Assembly (NCBI RefSeq): GCF_022539665.2
Contig: NC_081336.1
Span: 5,286,221 to 5,350,220, forward strand
Direction: 5' to 3'
Source of the DNA: Daphnia carinata
Lineage: Eukaryota; Arthropoda; Branchiopoda; Diplostraca; Daphniidae
DNA length: 64,000 nucleotides
Part shown: positions 45,869 to 57,008 of the stretch, piece by piece
Numbering within the stretch: position 1 is the stretch's first letter
Layout: every line of letters begins with the position of its first letter
Made by a program: the position numbers and the translations under genes
The notes under the pieces: generated by a model
Told to the model about the DNA's origin: nothing
The model's database searches: none
Seen by the model: the letters and a program-made list of their open reading frames with translations, nothing else

Positions 45869-46588
45869 TGTAAAGCATCTTCCCTTGTGGAAAGACTGAC
45901 TTTACTGTATTAAGACAAATAGGAACTAATAACGAGCTCGGAGGCGTATTTCCCACAATGATCGATTTATTATTCTAAGTGAAGCATACTACAAGAAGCA
46001 AGACATAGAAAGAAAATAAAGATACAGTAGTGAAACTAAAGAGAGAAAGAGAGACAATTATGACCAAGTCTTACCGTGATAACACGAGTAGGTAGCGGAA
46101 AGAAATCGACACGGAAGCGAACGAGATAACCTCACGCCCACGAAGTCAATTCACAATCAAAGAGATTGAACAAGTGTCAAGAAGAGGACGAATGCACTGT
46201 CCAAGAATAACTAAGTTTGAACAGATGCAAATTAAGGCAAGTTAAGCAAATAAGATTCACAGTAAAAGTACAGTTTACTGTGCAATACTACTGACCAAAG
46301 GATAAGAGCAACAAGAATAAACTCAGGCGACTACCTCTTGCAAGTTCTTGTCTGATTTTTCTCATATTTTGGGTTCACGATTACTCTTCGCATATTGGCA
46401 AATTGGTGAGTTGCTGTGCGAGTATTTGCCACCAATCAAAGATGTTTAAAATGGCGTGATAATGGTGCGATGATAGGCGTCGCCCGTGCCGCCAATCAAA
46501 GATGTTTTATAAGTGGCGTGATGCTGATGACACATGGATGCGTCAGTTAGCTAGCAGGTGTTCATCTAGGTCACCCGTGTTGCGTATA
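45869..46588 (-). mobile_element. LTR of the Gypsy-B/D family, inverted, 5' truncated
   Basis: Reverse-complement identity to the LTR at 29004-29757 runs for about 650 bp (for example CACAATGATCGATTTATTATTCT against its inverse at 29668). The end GCTTTACA is at 45869. The first 75 bp or so are missing, where the sequence meets a Tc1-like terminus at the TA at 46589-46590. It probably entered the gag-like ORF of element E. No second LTR is seen nearby. Confidence 0.75.
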
Positions 46589-46590
46589 TA

Positions 46591-46880
46591 CAGTACCTGC
46601 CGAAAGTTTCCGGACAGCCGAGAGCGGCTTATGGAAAAACCGGTTTTTATTTAAACTCTTAAAAATATACTAATCATCGGACATAGATGATTCTGAAAAT
46701 GAAATTTTTCCTTAAGATTAGTTTCATACATGATTTTTTTGGGGGAATTTTTCTTTCACGGGAAAGGCCCTTTAAAATAGCTGACAGAAGTTTCCGGACA
46801 CTCGAGAAGGCCAGTAGTAAATGGGGCTACTTTGGCTCTCATGTACGCGACGATAAATAGGGCTACGAGGGCGTTTTTGG
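46591..46880 (+). mobile_element. Tc1/mariner-like terminus
   Basis: CAGTACCTGCCGAAAGTTTC follows a TA, as expected of Tc1/mariner insertions. The same first 60 bp recur at 63939. A second related motif (CAGAAGTTTCCGGACA) at about 46784 suggests subterminal repeats. No matching right end was found in the window. Confidence 0.65.
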
Positions 46881-46917
46881 GCTTTAAAAAAAAGCATCAT
46901 TTAAACTATAATCTAAT

Positions 46918-47420
46918 ATGGGATTTTGCATATCATGCCATATGCAGAATCACTATAATTTTGAGTTAAAAACGGCAAATTTTTATTCCAAGGAATTTTG
47001 CGCTATCTTCCCATCCCGCATAGTTGCCGATTTTCCTACTTATCTACTTTTTAAAACGGAGCGGAAAATATTCAAGGACGCTACGGCGGCAGCAGCAGCC
47101 GCTATAGGCTCTAAAAAAATTTTCCGCTCCGATTTATTATGTAGAGGAATAGGAAAATCGGCAACTCGTCAACTATCACAAAGGGCCTCCGTTCCTCTGA
47201 ATCTGGACCCAGCAGAGTGGTACACTTGGGAAGAAATTAAAGAGCCAGAAGAACGGGTTTTGTGATTCGTATCCCGGTGGTCAAAACGGAAGATGAATAC
47301 CACGTCATCGATCAATGTGTCACCCGTTTTTCCAGTCTGTTGCTAGGAGTCGAAGATTTGCTAAAAATGCTTGGGAGAAACGTTTTGAAAAACCCACGGT
47401 CTAAAATCTAAATTTCGGTC
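46918..47420 (+). pseudogene. unrecognised ORF, frameshifted near 47262
   Basis: A 115-codon frame ends at a TGA at 47263-47265. A one-base shift there opens a further 50 codons (VIRIPVVKTEDEYHVIDQ, then LLLGVEDLLKMLGRN) that look like a continuation after TWEEIKEPEER. Inside lies an Ala run and a long inverted repeat. It could be cargo of the Tc1-like element or a host fragment. I do not recognise it. Confidence 0.35.
47023..47165. repeat. imperfect hairpin, about 48-bp arms
   Basis: GTTGCCGATTTTCCTACTTA at 47023 has its partner TAGGAAAATCGGCAAC ending at 47165, and the arms continue inward to CGGAGCGGAAAAT and ATTTTCCGCTCCG. The loop is about 50 bp with a GCAGCAGCAG run. Confidence 0.7.
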
Positions 47421-47860
47421 ACTTAATGTAATTAAGACCTAAAATTCGTAGGTTGCCACTTTACGATAGTTTTGTTTGAGTTTGTTTTAATGTTGCTACA
47501 GTTCCTTGTGTTTTCAGTAAAGAACTACTTCGTTTCACTTGGTAAAGCCAGTTTCTTTGCATAGAAAATTGAAATTATCAATATTTTCTTCGTTATTTTT
47601 AATTGAAGTTTTGTGATGTTGCCTCTTAAGCTTATTAATCGACTAACATTTAGATTTCTTAAAAATCACATGATACAAGATCATATTACTTGCCTGAACA
47701 AGGAAAAGATATGTTGTTGGAAAAAATGCTGGTATCATAATGAATTCTAGCCTTACAATTTTTACTGTTACACTGAGGAAACTAGGAGACTTTGGAAACA
47801 TGAATATAAAACGTTTTGAAATTTTTTCTTGAAATGCAGTCTGCTAAAAAAAGGAAAAGA
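47421..47860. other. AT-rich, no gene
   Basis: No coding frame, repeat or splice signals were recognised here. Confidence 0.4.
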
Positions 47861-47871
47861 TTAATAGCCGC

Positions 47872-48013
47872 ATCCCTAGATGGCCTAAAAGTAACGTTAC
47901 CGATTTTTGGTATTTATTACTAGCGGTAACGGTAGCGGTAACCATTGAAAAAAATATCGCGGTAGCGGTAGCGGTAATACCGCATTACCGCGGTAATCCA
48001 ACTCTGGCTGCAA
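47872..48013 (-). mobile_element. hAT-type terminus with GGTAAC/GGTAGC repeats
   Basis: Repeats of CGGTAACGGTAGCGGTAAC and ATATCGCGGTAGCGGTAG, then ACCGCGGTAATCCAACTCTG. On the minus strand it begins CAGAGTTGGATTACCGCGGT, typical of the CAG-starting termini of hAT elements. It interrupts or abuts the hAT transposase fragment. Confidence 0.5.
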
Positions 48014-48221
48014 TGCTTACAATATCTCTGCCGATTTCACTATGGATCGGATAGTGATATTGATTAAATTTCCAATATTCAATTGGCTTCGTTGCGCACA
48101 GCTGACTGTTGGGATCCATTGGATTCAATGGAACTTCCATGTCAACGATGTCTTCCTTTAAATAGACGTCCAACGCTTGTAATGCTTTGGCAGACCCGAC
48201 GTCCGCTCTACCACCCGTCAA
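48001..48221 (-). pseudogene. hAT transposase C-terminal fragment
   Basis: On the minus strand a 78-codon frame contains PIEYWKFNQYHYPIHSEIGR DIVSIAA-type sequence (residues about 47-73), which matches the conserved dimerisation region (W-W plus L-S-I-P-A) at the end of hAT transposases. An upstream acidic part (YLKEDIVDMEVPLNPMD) is also typical. The catalytic domain is absent and the end is replaced by terminal repeats. hAT transposases move DNA by cut and paste. Confidence 0.65.
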
Positions 48222-48767
48222 CTCTCAACCGAGGCGCCGTCCAAAAAACACGCTGGCCCCTAGACCGGGCTAGGCCTCTCTGCTTCCCCGAATACTTACC
48301 ACACTGAGTCGGCAGTCTCCGACGGTGGAGAATATTCCACACCACCTCTTTTCTGTATCATATAAGTGCCACAGTAACTATATCAGTTCTAAGGAAGAGG
48401 ATTCGGAAGAGGTATCCAGAATATTACTAGGAATACGATGCATCAGTTACTAGAGAGACTGGACCGGTAAGAAAATGCTATGTAAACGTGAGAAGTATTC
48501 CTTTGATTGAAACATAATCCCTCATTGAAGTAAATAATATAAACTTCCTATTTTTAAAGTTTTTCAAAGACTGGAAGCGTGTGGGAGTTATTGCTTGTGA
48601 ATGTAGAGTGGAAAACTTTTGAAACACGTACAAAGTACCATACCAGAGGCAAATCTATTAAAGTAATTGAAATAATAAGTTGAAAATAAATCATATCTAC
48701 CAAAAATAAATGACAAAAATATGCTTATTTAGGGTATATTTCACAAATTGGTGGTACGGTATAGTAT
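48222..48767. other. no gene seen
   Basis: AT-rich towards its right end. It may include more hAT remnant at its left edge, but no motif is clear. Confidence 0.4.
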
Positions 48768-49034
48768 TTAGGACTTATTAGCCGTCAAATAAGGGAAAAA
48801 TTGACTATCAAATACGCCTTTTATTGATCTCGGTCTCATCGGTCGAAAATTCACGTTGTCAAAGAGCTCATTATGCAAGTCGGCACAACTGGAATAAGCG
48901 CTCATCAAGAACTGAATTCCATTAAAAAAGAGTTCGTGAAATTGTTCTAGCAGCCGAGCCAACTCAAATCTTCGCTCCTCAAGTAGTCGATTTCGTTCAG
49001 GATTTCGTATAAGTCGTTTTAAAAATCTAAACAT
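48768..49034 (-). CDS. short helical ORF of unknown origin
   Basis: An 88-codon minus-strand frame is Arg/Leu/Phe-rich with a charged helix (NRLLEERRFELARLLEQF) in the middle. No motif is recognised. It is isolated, with no clear promoter or splice sites, so it may be chance or a remnant. Confidence 0.25.
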   Translation of the reverse strand: MFRFLKRLIRNPERNRLLEERRFELARLLEQFHELFFNGIQFLMSAYSSCADLHNELFDNVNFRPMRPRSIKGVFDSQFFPYLTANKS

Positions 49035-52000
49035 TTTAGGAAAAGCTAATCAAAAACTTTGACTCCATGAAGAAGATTTCGTCCAAATCGCTGTAGTAAT
49101 CAAGCAAACTTGAAAAAGTTCCTTCAAGTAGCAAACAAAATTAAGGAACATAGTGCAAGGAGACGGTCTGAATTAACATCGGAAATATTTATTACATCGC
49201 TTCGAAACAGATTACCCCCCTTAAGACAGATTTTGAAAGTGCGATGCCCAAATCATTAGAGGCGATTGCCAGTGAAAACGTAAAGAGCCTCCACATATTC
49301 ACAAACGTAAACGGTGTGATTCCTACTTAGGTCTAAAGAGAAATTTCAGAGAATTCAGACCGGTATTTGGCTGAATCCCAAAAACAAATCGATGATGCCT
49401 TTGCAGAAGAAACAGTGAAAATAATGCATCCAGAGGAAGTGATTATTCAAGTTCCAAGTTATTGATATTTGTTAACTCCCTGCACTGTCTCGTCCAGGCA
49501 CAAAAATTACCCAAGCTTATGATAGGAGTGGCAACAACCAAGGCTTTCAATAGCAACAAGCATTTTGAAGCCAACAAGCGCAATATGCGAATCTGTACAT
49601 TTTCGTGTACACTGAGAAGCAGTTGCTACTTTCATTGAACGAAGATTAGATTTTATTTTCGTAGGTGGGAAGAAAACGAGGAGGAATGACGTCCAACAAG
49701 TGTTTGTCCCTGAAAGTTTGAATTGAATGCGAGAATGGAATTGGCTAGCGTGAGCGACGCAATCGCAAATGACATATGGAAATCAAGGTTCTCAGTGCAA
49801 CAAGTGAAGTAACTTATGCCAACAAATTCATGTCGAATAGTTTAATTTAATAGTATCTTCCTCCTTTTTGTTTCATGATTGTCACTTGTAAAGCTATGCT
49901 ACAAGAAAGCTTTCAGGTCACAGACACTGTTTTTATTCAAACTAAGTTTCTCTGTATGAAATAATTGTGTTGAATTTGTGCTGAGATTTTTTAATGTGTC
50001 GCTTGCCTTATTACTTGTTACATTAAAAAATAGCATTACGCTATATTTTACAAAAAAATGTCGGTTTAGATAAAACATCATGTTTTAATCAAGATGAATA
50101 AGCTACTTATTTCTGAAAAAACTGCGGACATGTCTATTTTTTAGCGTTGATTTAGCGGAAACGCGTACCGTTTATGGACGCTTATTGTCCCTTCAGCTTT
50201 AATTAGTAACACAGATCACTAGTTTATAGTTTCAGGATTGTCATGGACATTCATTCCAACGTCAAAGTTGGTGTAGACAGTTCCGAAACGTTAGTGGAAA
50301 ACTATCTGTGTTACGCGATTAATCACAGATAACTACTACATCTCTTGAACATATGGACGTCGCCGCTAGTGCCTATTATATTACAATATTAAAGAGAACC
50401 TTTGAAGTTTGTTGGCGAAATCCAACTAAGAATTCGGCTATTTTGTTGAATGCTGGTCAAAAGACGTTAGCAGATGCACTCCCATAAAATGTCGCAACTT
50501 CTGTTTCCAAACTGCTGAATAGTATATTGGTCCTTCATTTGTTCTGAATTCGTATTGATATTTTCTAAATCTTATTCAATCGCCCACTATCGTGTCTGTT
50601 TCCACGTCGTATGTGTTAGATATAAGAATGGCAACCACATGAGGCTTATGCTTTGCGGGTATATTGTATTGGCGGATTCAACACAGTGATTTTGTGCAAT
50701 GATACGAATAGGTATTACCTGAGTGAATTCACTTGAATTGAATACAATACACGTTCGTCCGACTAGATTGTAATGGAATGATAAGTAGTTGAAAGGACAG
50801 AGTTAAGAACCTGACACCTTCGTCGTAGAAAAGCCAGAGAGAGAAGGAAGAGTTAAACAGCAACTGAGTTGGATGAGAGCAATAGAAAAAGGACTTGTGT
50901 TGACATCTATTGAACAACACGAAACATGGTTCTCCATTTCTAACAGTATGCCCGTGATAAGCTATTTTAAGTATTCGATTTTTTGATTAGTTGTTATAGA
51001 TGGGTTGTATCATCACTTTCCCGGGCAAAGTATTTGCTTTTCCCTTGTAATAGGCTTAGCGTCATAAATTCATATGAGGAAGAGGAAAAGAATTATCAAA
51101 TAACTTAAGAAAACTAATCCTATACACCCTGTATAACTATGTTTCAGTACCAATAAGTGTATAATTTTTTGGCTATACAGTTCAGTGTCGTAGCTCAGGA
51201 CTGGACATTTTGTATAGGGCCTACTTTTAGCATAAACGTTTTCGTTTAAGGGAGCGTCTGTTATTCATGTTATCGACTACAGTCTAAGGTATATAAAATA
51301 CATGAGTTACATTTAATGTTTAGTCAGTACCCATCTAAGTCAAAAAGGGAAAGGAGAGCTCTTACACTGTATTTTCTTCTCTGAATATCTTCTCTTAAGT
51401 ATATTATGCAAGCTCATAGAAATTCTCGACACTTCAAATATTTTACGCCTTTCGACATAGACATCCGTTTCATTGAAACTACACAGAATACTTATCTATT
51501 CCCAAATTAGGTCTATCCTGTAAGTAATCACTGACCATTTCAAAAATCTCATCAGCAGTTACATCAGAGTACTTGTCCCGAAACTTATTCCCTGTTCAGC
51601 CAGAAGCTTGTATAAGTTTCTCTGACAGCGTTTGCAAGCCCGTTGGAAAATAAAAGAATGAGAATATTAAAAATAAAAAATTTGTGTACCTAACAATACA
51701 GTGTAAAATACGGTCCCACAAATGGGCTGAATGCCAACGATTCTTTTGGTTGACATTTGGACCCTTGTTGAAAATTATTTTGTTACCCCTGCTTCAAAAT
51801 AGCTAATAAAACCGAAGGTCAACGCTCAGTTAATATGAAAAAATTTACAGACAATAGCTACAAGTTTATCCAACTTGAACTATTACATGCTGCTGTGTGT
51901 GTGAGTTTATCCTAACTGTAAAAAGTATACCTTCAAAAGGAGGTATCCGGCCACGTAGCATCTGAAACCTCAGCTCACACGATTTCGCTGAACGCTAACT

Positions 52001-52359
52001 AGCTGGTGTCTCTACGAACCTATGTCACTGCAAAGCCGAACGGCAGATGGCTGGCAAAAAGTCGTTTTTTGAGGGTAAGGGAAACAGGTTGCTATAAGCT
52101 TAATTTCTCGGCTTGCCTAAGCCATTGATCTAAGCTCGGGTTCTTTTTATTTTGGCGAATGTGCTGTAACGAGAGAACAAGAAGGATTGCGTTTGTCAAA
52201 ATTTCATAGACGCAATAAGTATTTTCTTTTCTTCTGCGCTCAGCTCTTCCTTACTGGGCTGATATCAAATTCAGGTGTGGAATTAATTGGCTGGTGGCTT
52301 TTTTCCTTTTGTAGCCATTTTGTCTAATGTAACACATAATACTTGTTATGAATATCTAA
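49035..52359. other. long AT-rich region without recognisable genes
   Basis: No open frame above 63 codons on either strand and no LTR ends. A small inverted repeat lies at 50201-50320. At 51930-52090 the composition is more balanced but no coding frame was found. Confidence 0.5.
50201..50320. repeat. 120-bp inverted-repeat element
   Basis: GTAACACAGAT (50206-50216) is repeated as ATCTGTGTTAC (50304-50314), and the flanks TAAT and AGTTT also pair. This may be a tiny MITE or a stem-loop. Confidence 0.55.
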
Positions 52360-52490
52360 GGTTGCTCCTTTGGAAGCTAGATCAGCAAGGTTGTTCAGTC
52401 TAGGACAACGTGCCCAACGGAAGTGGTTGGTGAGTTGGGAAATGGTGATGATTTGGGTACTGATGAATGGTTTCCAGTGTTGTGGATCCT
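52360..52490 (-). pseudogene. BEL/Pao pol fragment
   Basis: On the minus strand about 40 residues read HFRWARCPRLNNLADLASKG, matching the end of the BEL/Pao RNase H region (W-R-H-x-P followed by N-P-A-D-x-x-S-R-G). The ADL-S-K-G pattern is clear, but nothing further of the element was seen. Confidence 0.55.
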
Positions 52491-52817
52491 GCTAGAATTC
52501 AAAGGTACACAGTTAGTTAGAGGCTTCTGTGTTATCACAGGTTTCTTTAGTATAACAGGGTTCTGTATTATCACACAATACTGAATTGAAAGTAATTCTT
52601 ACAGTTCAGCAATACTATTCAGGCATACAATTTAAATGTACATATTAATATATCTTGAGATGAAAAGTAGTACGAAGTGTCACTTAGCGTGGGGATGCTA
52701 GCAGACAACAGAACAATATTGCTTAACTGCAAGGTAAAAGAGCTCATAGCATAAAAAACGGCCTGCCACCAGGGAGTGGCAGATAGCTTCTTCTAATGGT
52801 CATTATTGTATGAATGT
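52491..52817. other. no gene seen; short direct repeats
   Basis: TTCTGTGTTATCACAGG and TTCTGTATTATCACAC recur about 40 bp apart near 52530 and 52570. Confidence 0.4.
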
Positions 52818-53219
52818 TTAAACTCCAACATACGAGTGGTAGACCACGCCATCTAATAGCCATTCACTGTATGGATGTTCAAACTCCAACAGATCCCCAT
52901 TAATACAATCTAATGTAATGAGCGCATGGGACCAGAACCGAAATTTAATGATGAAGTGGAAGGTTTTCCTGAAGTAGTCTAATAGTTGACCACATTTCGC
53001 CAGGCTCAACTCATTTCCATTAGGTGTTACTGTTGTTTTAAAGCACATTTGTGTCGCTAATACTCCTTTGTTAGTTGATTTTCTTACAAAGACAGCGTAG
53101 AAAAGATATACGAGTAATTGTTCCAGGTATGGTAAACTGAATTTTTCTTGTGATCGACGTGTTTTTTTAGCATGTAACGGGTCCAGGGGTAAACGCTCAT
53201 CAGTCAATTTCAATAACAA
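52818..53219 (-). CDS. hypothetical 133-residue protein
   Basis: An open minus-strand frame rich in Phe, Leu and Tyr with a KKTRR basic cluster near residue 18. The last part (DLLEFEHPYSEWLLDGVVYH) lies beside a direct duplication of about 55 bp (TATGGATGTTCAAACTCCAAC and TATGAATGTTTAAACTCCAAC). No family is recognised. It ends 31 bp from the divergent Copia gag start, where a leader would be expected, so it may be a fragment rather than a gene. Confidence 0.3.
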   Translation of the reverse strand: MLLKLTDERLPLDPLHAKKTRRSQEKFSLPYLEQLLVYLFYAVFVRKSTNKGVLATQMCFKTTVTPNGNELSLAKCGQLLDYFRKTFHFIIKFRFWSHALITLDCINGDLLEFEHPYSEWLLDGVVYHSYVGV

Positions 53220-53249
53220 GACGCAAAAAATGCCAAAATTTCTTTAAAG

Positions 53250-54067
53250 ATGTCAGCTACATTACCAAACTTAATGGAAGCATCTTCACAATGTGGAAGT
53301 ATCGCCTTAGCTTCGTACTTGAGCCAAAAATTAAGGAACGTTGTCCTCGGGAAAACTAGGATTCCACAGGAGGTCAAAAATAAAACAGCTGGTGTCACCA
53401 ACACAGAAGACATTGCTACATGGTATAAAAAAAACATTGTTGCTCGGAATTACATTTTAGCGACTGTAGAAGATTCGTTTAACGAGATGCTAATAAATTG
53501 TAAGACGTCTCACGAAATGTCGGTTTGGCTGCTAGCGCAGCATGACAAGAATTCAGCAGAAAATCTTCTAGCACAGCAACAGTTTTTCAACTGCAAATAC
53601 ATAAAGATTATAGCATCATGGGACACATTGCAGCCATTAAGGCAGTGGCCGCCTAATTGAAGGACATGGGAGCTCCGGTGGACAACCAAATTATTGATAA
53701 AATCCTAAAAATTTTACCACCGAGCTATCGCCACTTCTTGTCCATCTGGGACAGCGTTCCTATTGAAAACCAAACACTTGCTATACTCACGGATCGAGTT
53801 TTAAAAGAAAAAACCATAAGCAAAATTCATGGTGGTTCGGAAGAAATAAATGAAGCCTTTTTTGTTCGTCAATCCACATCAGGACGCCTCAATAATCCAG
53901 TCCCAAAGAAGGACAAATGGGTCAATCATATCTGTGATATTGCAAGAAAGTGGGCCATGGCAAAAAAATCTATCGTAAAAGGTGTCGAGATGAAGAAATT
54001 GCACCAGCCGCGTCTGCACTATAGCGTGAAAAGCAACACCGTCACCTTATGTAGCTCAATCGACTAA
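53250..54067 (+). pseudogene. gag of a Copia-type element
   Basis: The first frame (53250-53660) reads like Copia gag: WYKKNIVARNYILATV, then CKTSHEMSVWLLAQHD. Shifting one base near 53620 gives HIAAIKAVAA, a stop, then LKDMGAPVDNQIIDKILKIL and PPSYRHFLSIWDSVP, the conserved Copia pattern (G-x-P-V... L-P-P-S-Y-x-x-F). The rest is basic, but the nucleocapsid knuckle is not clear. Gag forms the particle in Pseudoviridae. Confidence 0.8.
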
Positions 54068-54176
54068 CTAACACGGATAGTCGGATTTGGATGATAATAT
54101 CTGTTTTATGTCTTTCGCTTTTCTTTGACATCACAGGAAGACTGAATGATATGCAAACTCATGCCACACGTCCCAC

Positions 54177-54850
54177 ATGAACGACCAACGCTGTTTCTTT
54201 ATTTCCTTTAAGCAAACCAATCCAACCAATCGGTCAATCAAAGGAAACGGTTGTGACAGCCAGCCGCTGCACGCCGTTGGCGTAAGGTACATACCAATTA
54301 AAATTCGTTCGAACAATCAATTTAAAAAAGAGAATAATCAGAGATATCCTGTTCATTCCTGGGCTCGGAACAAATTTGATCTCTATCGGGGCAACGGCAG
54401 ACATTGGTTTTGACACCCTGTTCACTGCCATTAACGTAAGCACAACCAAAAACGGCGAAGAAAAGCTAGTGGGAACACGAGCAGATAAGAGGCTCTACCA
54501 TATCGTCGAACCGGCATTTAGCTGAATTCGCTTTAACTGCAAGTGTAAAGGAGGACACGACGTTATCATGTTGCCCTCCAATACTGAAAAATAATAATAA
54601 ATGCGGCGCTGCTACTCACAATGCCGTGTATAGGTAAGCACAAGACGATACGTGTTTGATAGAATAATCGTGTATTAATATACCACAAGTAGTCAACCGA
54701 ATGAACAGATCGGAAGATAAAGAGCCTACAGCTGCTCATAAGTTACTTGGGCATATGCTCAAGACAAGCACCGAAATATTATTAAGAGGCAAAACTTACG
54801 CTTTAGCTGGCGAGGATGAGGTAGCGGCTCGAAAGGAATGCTGAAGGACC
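54177..54850 (+). pseudogene. Copia protease end and pre-integrase region
   Basis: In changing frames, ILFIPGLGTNLISIGATADI-type sequence at about 54345-54410 is the typical Copia segment after the protease, followed by GFDTLFTAINVSTTKNGEEK and RADKRLYHIVEPA. Near 54740 AAHKLLGHMLK resembles the L-G-H box of the GAG-pre-integrase domain. Nothing of integrase core or RT follows; the sequence stops before the satellite. Confidence 0.65.
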
Positions 54851-55009
54851 ACTCAAGATAGTTCTCTCCGGAATCAATTAACTGCTGAGAGTTCGATGGC
54901 TTTGTATATGTTAGCCATCGACCGTGAAAGCCATACGGGCCACTGCTAAAGGATAGGCGGCAATAATGGGCGGTATCCTCCTACTATAACTACTGCGAGT
55001 TCATAGTAT

Positions 55010-55912
55010 ATGCTGTACTACTGTATCATACGATAGTCACATTGAATACACGTATATTTGATACTGTTTGAATGTAGATCATAAAACTGATTCTATAACA
55101 CTATAATCAGATTAAAAACACGTATATTTGATGCTGATTGAATATAGATATTGAAACTGACTGTATCACACTATATTCACATTGAATACACGTATATTTG
55201 ATACTGTTTGAATGTAGTTCATGAAACTGATTCTATAACAGTATATTCACATTGAATCCACGTATATTTGGTGCTGTTTGAATGTAGATATTGAAACTCA
55301 CTGTATTACACTATATTCATATTGAAAAAAATCATAAAACTGATTCTATAACACTATATTCACATAAAATACACGAATATTTGAAACTGTTTGAATGTAG
55401 ATATTAAAAATGATTCCATAACACTATATTCACATTGAATACACATATATTTGATACTGTTCAAATGTAGAGCATGAAACTGATTTTATACCACTATATT
55501 CAAATAGAATACACGTATATTTGATACTACTTGTATGTAGATATTGAAACTCACTGTATTACCCTATATTCATATTAAATATACGTATATTTAATACTGT
55601 TTGAAAGTAGATCATGAAACTGATTGTATAATACTATATTCACATTCAATACACTTATATTTGATACTGTTTCAATATAGATATTGAAACTCACTGTATT
55701 ACACTATATTCTCATTGAATATACGTATATTGAATACTGTTTGAATGTAGATCATGAAACTGATTCTATAATACTATATTCACATTCAATACACTTATAT
55801 TTTATACTGTTTGAATATAGATATTAAAACTCACTGTAGCACACTATATTCACATTGAATACACGTATATTTGAAACTGTTTGAATGTAGATCATGAAAC
55901 TGAATCTATAAC
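55010..55912 (+). repeat. satellite array, left block (70-bp monomers)
   Basis: About 13 monomers of 70 bp (consensus region TATATTCACATTGAATACAC). Two types alternate: one with GATCATGAAACTGATTCTAT and one with GATATTGAAACTCACTGTAT, giving a 140-bp dimer. One monomer near 55320 is shortened. The block ends at a BEL/Pao LTR. Confidence 0.9.
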
Positions 55913-56451
55913 TGTTGGCGAGCTAGAGCTCGCCAAAACCGTCTCCTTTAAAAGCGATCTGTCAACGCCCCACCCGGAGGAAGAGAGTCGGTAACGAAGG
56001 GCGGAGCTTTGGGGTTCCGACCTCACTCGACCTCAGTCTCGACCTCGCCAGCAAGTGCACAACATCTCTAACTGTTCCGTTTCGTTTTTCTTCGCCGTTT
56101 CTTACCGAATTGCAGAACAAATCGTCGCGTTCTCGAAATTGCATGCTCGTCCCTTCCTCTAAAGTTTTGTGTGGCCTTTCTGGCGGTGTGTTTCAGTCGT
56201 CCTTGACGACGCCCGACTCTAACTTCTTTTCTTTTTCTACACGAGGTGCGTGGTTTGGCACCCATTGCGTGTGGCTCTCGTGCAGACCCCCCCCCCCCTT
56301 TCGCGTGTATCTGTATTCGTAACGTTCGTTGGCAGGCAACCAACGCTCTCGTATCTTAATACATCGGCTTAACTTCATTTAATTTGAACTTGTGTTTTGG
56401 TTGTTTAATTTTCCCTTCCTTTTTCCCTTACAACTGCGTGAAGAGGCAACG
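55913..56451 (+). repeat. 5' LTR of the BEL element
   Basis: 539 bp from TGTTGGCGAGCTAGAGCTCG to AAGAGGCAAC plus one base. The first 20 bases form a near-palindrome (GGCGAGCT/AGAGCTCGCC). It is the longer copy, with about 160 bp that the 3' LTR lacks. Confidence 0.88.
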
Positions 56452-56454
56452 TTT

Positions 56455-56475
56455 TGGTGCGTCGACCGGGATATC
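56455..56475 (+). other. primer binding site, tRNA-Gly-like
   Basis: TGGTGCGTCGACCGGGA lies four bases after the LTR. It is close to the complement of the 3' end of eukaryotic tRNA-Gly (from memory TGGTGCATCGGCCGGGA), which primes many BEL/Pao elements. Confidence 0.7.
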
Positions 56476-56599
56476 GAAACGTATAGCGTCTGTATAGTAT
56501 CTATATAGCGTCCACGAGTCTCTTGCTTCCGTTTGAAATACGTCGGTCTGCTCTCGATAGAGCGTCCGCGTGTTAGCTGCGCTTTTTTCGTCAACAGGT

Positions 56600-56940
56600 G
56601 TACAGTCTGTCCAGCTTTAGTGGCCCGTCAGCTGTACCCTACACGTCAGCTGTCCAGTTGCTCAGCCTCAATGCCCGTCAGCTGTACCTTCCGCAACTAG
56701 GTGTCCAGCCTGTCCAGCCTTACTGGCTTGTCAGCTGTACCCTACACCAGCTGTCCAGTTTACCCAGACTCACTGATCGTCAGCTGGATCTTCCGTCACT
56801 GCCCGTCCAGTCTGACCAGACTCACTGATGGTCAGCCGGATCTTCCGTCATTGCCCGTCCAGCCTTACCAGACTTACTGATCGTCAGCTGGATCTTCCAT
56901 TACTGCCCGTCTAGTCTCTCTTACCTTTCCGTCCTCCGTC
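56600..56940 (+). repeat. 52-bp tandem repeats in the BEL leader
   Basis: Units such as TGCCCGTCCAGTCTGACCAG followed by ACTCACTGATGGTCAGCCGG and ATCTTCCGTCAT recur at 52-bp spacing (clear for the last three, degenerate for earlier ones). All share GTCAGCTG-type words. Confidence 0.75.
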
Positions 56941-57008
56941 AAGTGATATTTATCACCAGTTGCCCAGTGTTAAGGTCTGGCCAGCCGGCAACCAGCACCA
57001 TTCCACGC

